Below are positions 50,627-51,623 of a stretch of 51,623 nucleotides of DNA, in pieces (positions within the stretch are counted from its first letter, which is position 1; every line of letters starts with the position of its first letter). Below the pieces are notes generated by a model. That model was not told where the DNA came from. It worked only from the letters and a program-made list of their open reading frames with translations, and ran no database searches. The translations under genes and the position numbers were made by a program. Source of the stretch: an uncultured Collinsella sp. (lineage in GTDB: Bacteria > Actinomycetota > Coriobacteriia > Coriobacteriales > Coriobacteriaceae); the NCBI GenBank assembly GCA_902495545.1, contig CABUXM010000005.1:1-51623 (forward strand). The letters run 5' to 3'.

Positions 50627-50672
50627 ATTTTGGGTCCCCTGGGAACGCATGAGGAGGGCGGATAGACAGCCG

Positions 50673-51293
50673 TTATTTGCGAGGCGTCAGCGACGTAAAG
50701 AGTCCGTGTTGGTTGCAGTAAAGATATATCCTGCCGCGCCCGGTAATATGGAAGCGCGGCTGCACCGATTGCTCTGGATAGAGCTTCTTAAAGCAGATGC
50801 CGTCCATAGTCGCATATGCCACAAAGCTAATGTAGTGATCCTTGGTCATGGGATGATCGAGCGTGACGTACCAATCGTCCTCGATGCGCTCGATGGAAAA
50901 GGCGTGGTCCGCGTCCGGCTCTTCGGCCTCCTGGGGAAACATCGTGGAGCCACAGCAGCTAAAGCTGCCTTCTCCGAGCGCGTGCACAACGTTTCCGCAG
51001 ATAGGGCAAACGTAAAAGACGCCTTTGAGCATATTGCCTGCACGGTTGGCGTTGGCCCGAATGTCACCAGCCAAAAGCTCGGCCACGCTTATGCCGAGTC
51101 TCTGGGCCAAAGGCTCAACGAGGGAAATGTCGGGAAGGCCGCGGCCGGATTCCCACTTGCTGACGGCTTTATCGGTCACGCCAAGGCTTTCCGCCAGGGC
51201 GCGCTGGGTGAGGCCGCGCTCTTCGCGCAGCTGCTTGATGGCATGCGCTGCCAAAAAAGTATGGGAGGCATTGGTTTGCCGTGTCTGGTTCAT
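50673..51293 (-). CDS. XRE-family HTH regulator fused to a desulfoferrodoxin-like domain
   Basis: The 206-residue protein has an N-terminal XRE HTH (residues 14-72, LREERGLTQRALAESLGVTDKAVSKWESGRGLP). A rubredoxin-like iron site follows with C96, C99, C113 and C114, then a superoxide-reductase-like domain. The five iron ligands of center II are all present: H130, H147, H153, C193 and H196, with family spacing (HPMTKDH and CNQH). The conserved Lys before the first His is Asp here (DADH), so superoxide reduction may be weak and the domain may sense instead. ATG at 51293 is chosen for domain fit; an upstream ATG at 51350 is possible. Hairpin and direct repeats flank the gene. Confidence 0.85.
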   Translation of the reverse strand: MNQTRQTNASHTFLAAHAIKQLREERGLTQRALAESLGVTDKAVSKWESGRGLPDISLVEPLAQRLGISVAELLAGDIRANANRAGNMLKGVFYVCPICGNVVHALGEGSFSCCGSTMFPQEAEEPDADHAFSIERIEDDWYVTLDHPMTKDHYISFVAYATMDGICFKKLYPEQSVQPRFHITGRGRIYLYCNQHGLFTSLTPRK

Positions 51294-51400
51294 GGGCTGT
51301 CCAATCAAATTGAAGAAATGGAGTGAACCGGTTCGACAGTCAGTATCCATTTGAAGGCCAGGCTCGACAACCTACGCTGCGTAGACATGCGCCAATCGAA

Positions 51401-51424
51401 CGAGCGCGGATTTTTGGACGCTCA
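51401..51424. repeat. 24-bp direct repeat, family G, copy 2
   Basis: CGAGCGCGGATTTTTGGACG followed by CTCA matches 50534-50557 at 22 of 24 positions. Confidence 0.65.
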
Positions 51425-51554
51425 TCCTGAGTAGTCATTTAAGAACGTCCAATGACTACTCATTTATGTCTGTCCCCAATGACTACCAAGGCAACGCCGA
51501 TGTTTTGGCAACGACAGACACTATGACCCAATCCGAGGGCACTAAAAAGACAGG

Positions 51555-51584
51555 AGCCCCCGCTCGTGACCGCGGGTCGGGGCT
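51555..51584 (-). terminator. terminator of a leftward gene beyond the right edge
   Basis: AGCCCC (51555-51560) and GGGGCT (51579-51584) close a stem that is extended by CGC/GCG. On the minus strand it is followed by CTGTCTTTTTAG, so it probably ends a gene located to the right of this window. Confidence 0.55.
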
Positions 51585-51623
51585 GCGACAATGATGTTGA
51601 AGTGCCATAGGCGCAGCCGCGCC

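Larger units (their letters stand above)
51294..51623. other. 330-bp right-end region without a gene
   Basis: It holds the leader of the HTH-desulfoferrodoxin gene, direct repeat copy 2 (51401-51424), two nearby copies of CCAATGACTAC (51449-51459 and 51477-51487) that recur near 41468, and a terminator (51555-51584). No open frame is convincing. Confidence 0.5.

Overview
The window reads as chromosomal DNA of a high-GC actinobacterium of the class Coriobacteriia, most likely Collinsella or a close gut relative. This is inference. It rests on the dnaK-grpE-dnaJ-hspR order, the sortase-type surface proteins, the anaerobic gene set (2x[4Fe-4S] ferredoxin, nickel/hydrogenase maturation genes, superoxide-reductase-like domain) and the many intergenic palindromic repeats. 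I see no rRNA, tRNA, CRISPR array or transposase gene.

Layout. 1-5.3 kb: a TetR regulator with two operator-like palindromes and a polytopic membrane protein, an unknown single-TM protein, and an AAA+/DUF4143 ATPase. 5.3-8.5 kb: a small Pro/Asp-rich protein and clpB. 8.5-11.7 kb: three small single-TM proteins (two are paralogues) separated by copies of a 35-bp hairpin repeat. 11.7-14 kb: an aconitase-family hydratase. 14.3-18.7 kb: the hspR-dnaJ-grpE-dnaK operon, read leftward. clpB and dnaK share a 27-bp element (22 of 27 positions identical) upstream of their starts, a good candidate HspR operator. 19.2-23.4 kb: ferredoxin, then the nadA-nadB-nadC-niaR operon, whose promoter lies inside a perfect 19-bp inverted repeat. 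23.6-26.7 kb: a LytTR/GHKL two-component pair, an unknown protein and thioredoxin.

26.9-32.8 kb is a nickel/hydrogenase maturation operon: an unknown 82-residue protein, NikR, HypF, HypC, HypD and HypE, without HypA or HypB. 32.9-37.8 kb holds a 1509-residue surface protein behind a cobalamin riboswitch; its C-terminal half has a prenyltransferase-like alpha/alpha-toroid, which suggests a cell-surface corrinoid-capture protein. 38.1-40.3 kb: a secreted C69 dipeptidase with a sortase signal, bracketed by two 120-bp direct repeats. 40.7-44 kb: a HAD phosphatase, a lipoprotein, PTS EIIA(Glc) and a Cof-type HAD phosphatase. 44.2-50.5 kb: a carbohydrate region with a GH1 enzyme, an AraC regulator, a GH106-like hydrolase and an RpiR regulator. 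50.7-51.3 kb: an HTH regulator fused to a complete desulfoferrodoxin-like domain, flanked by 24-bp direct repeats.

The most interesting signals are the riboswitch-controlled surface protein, the HTH-superoxide reductase fusion, the two composite palindromes at gene 3' ends, and the recurrent bracketing of single accessory genes by palindromic or direct repeats. All functional statements rest on motif recognition by eye; no database search was run.
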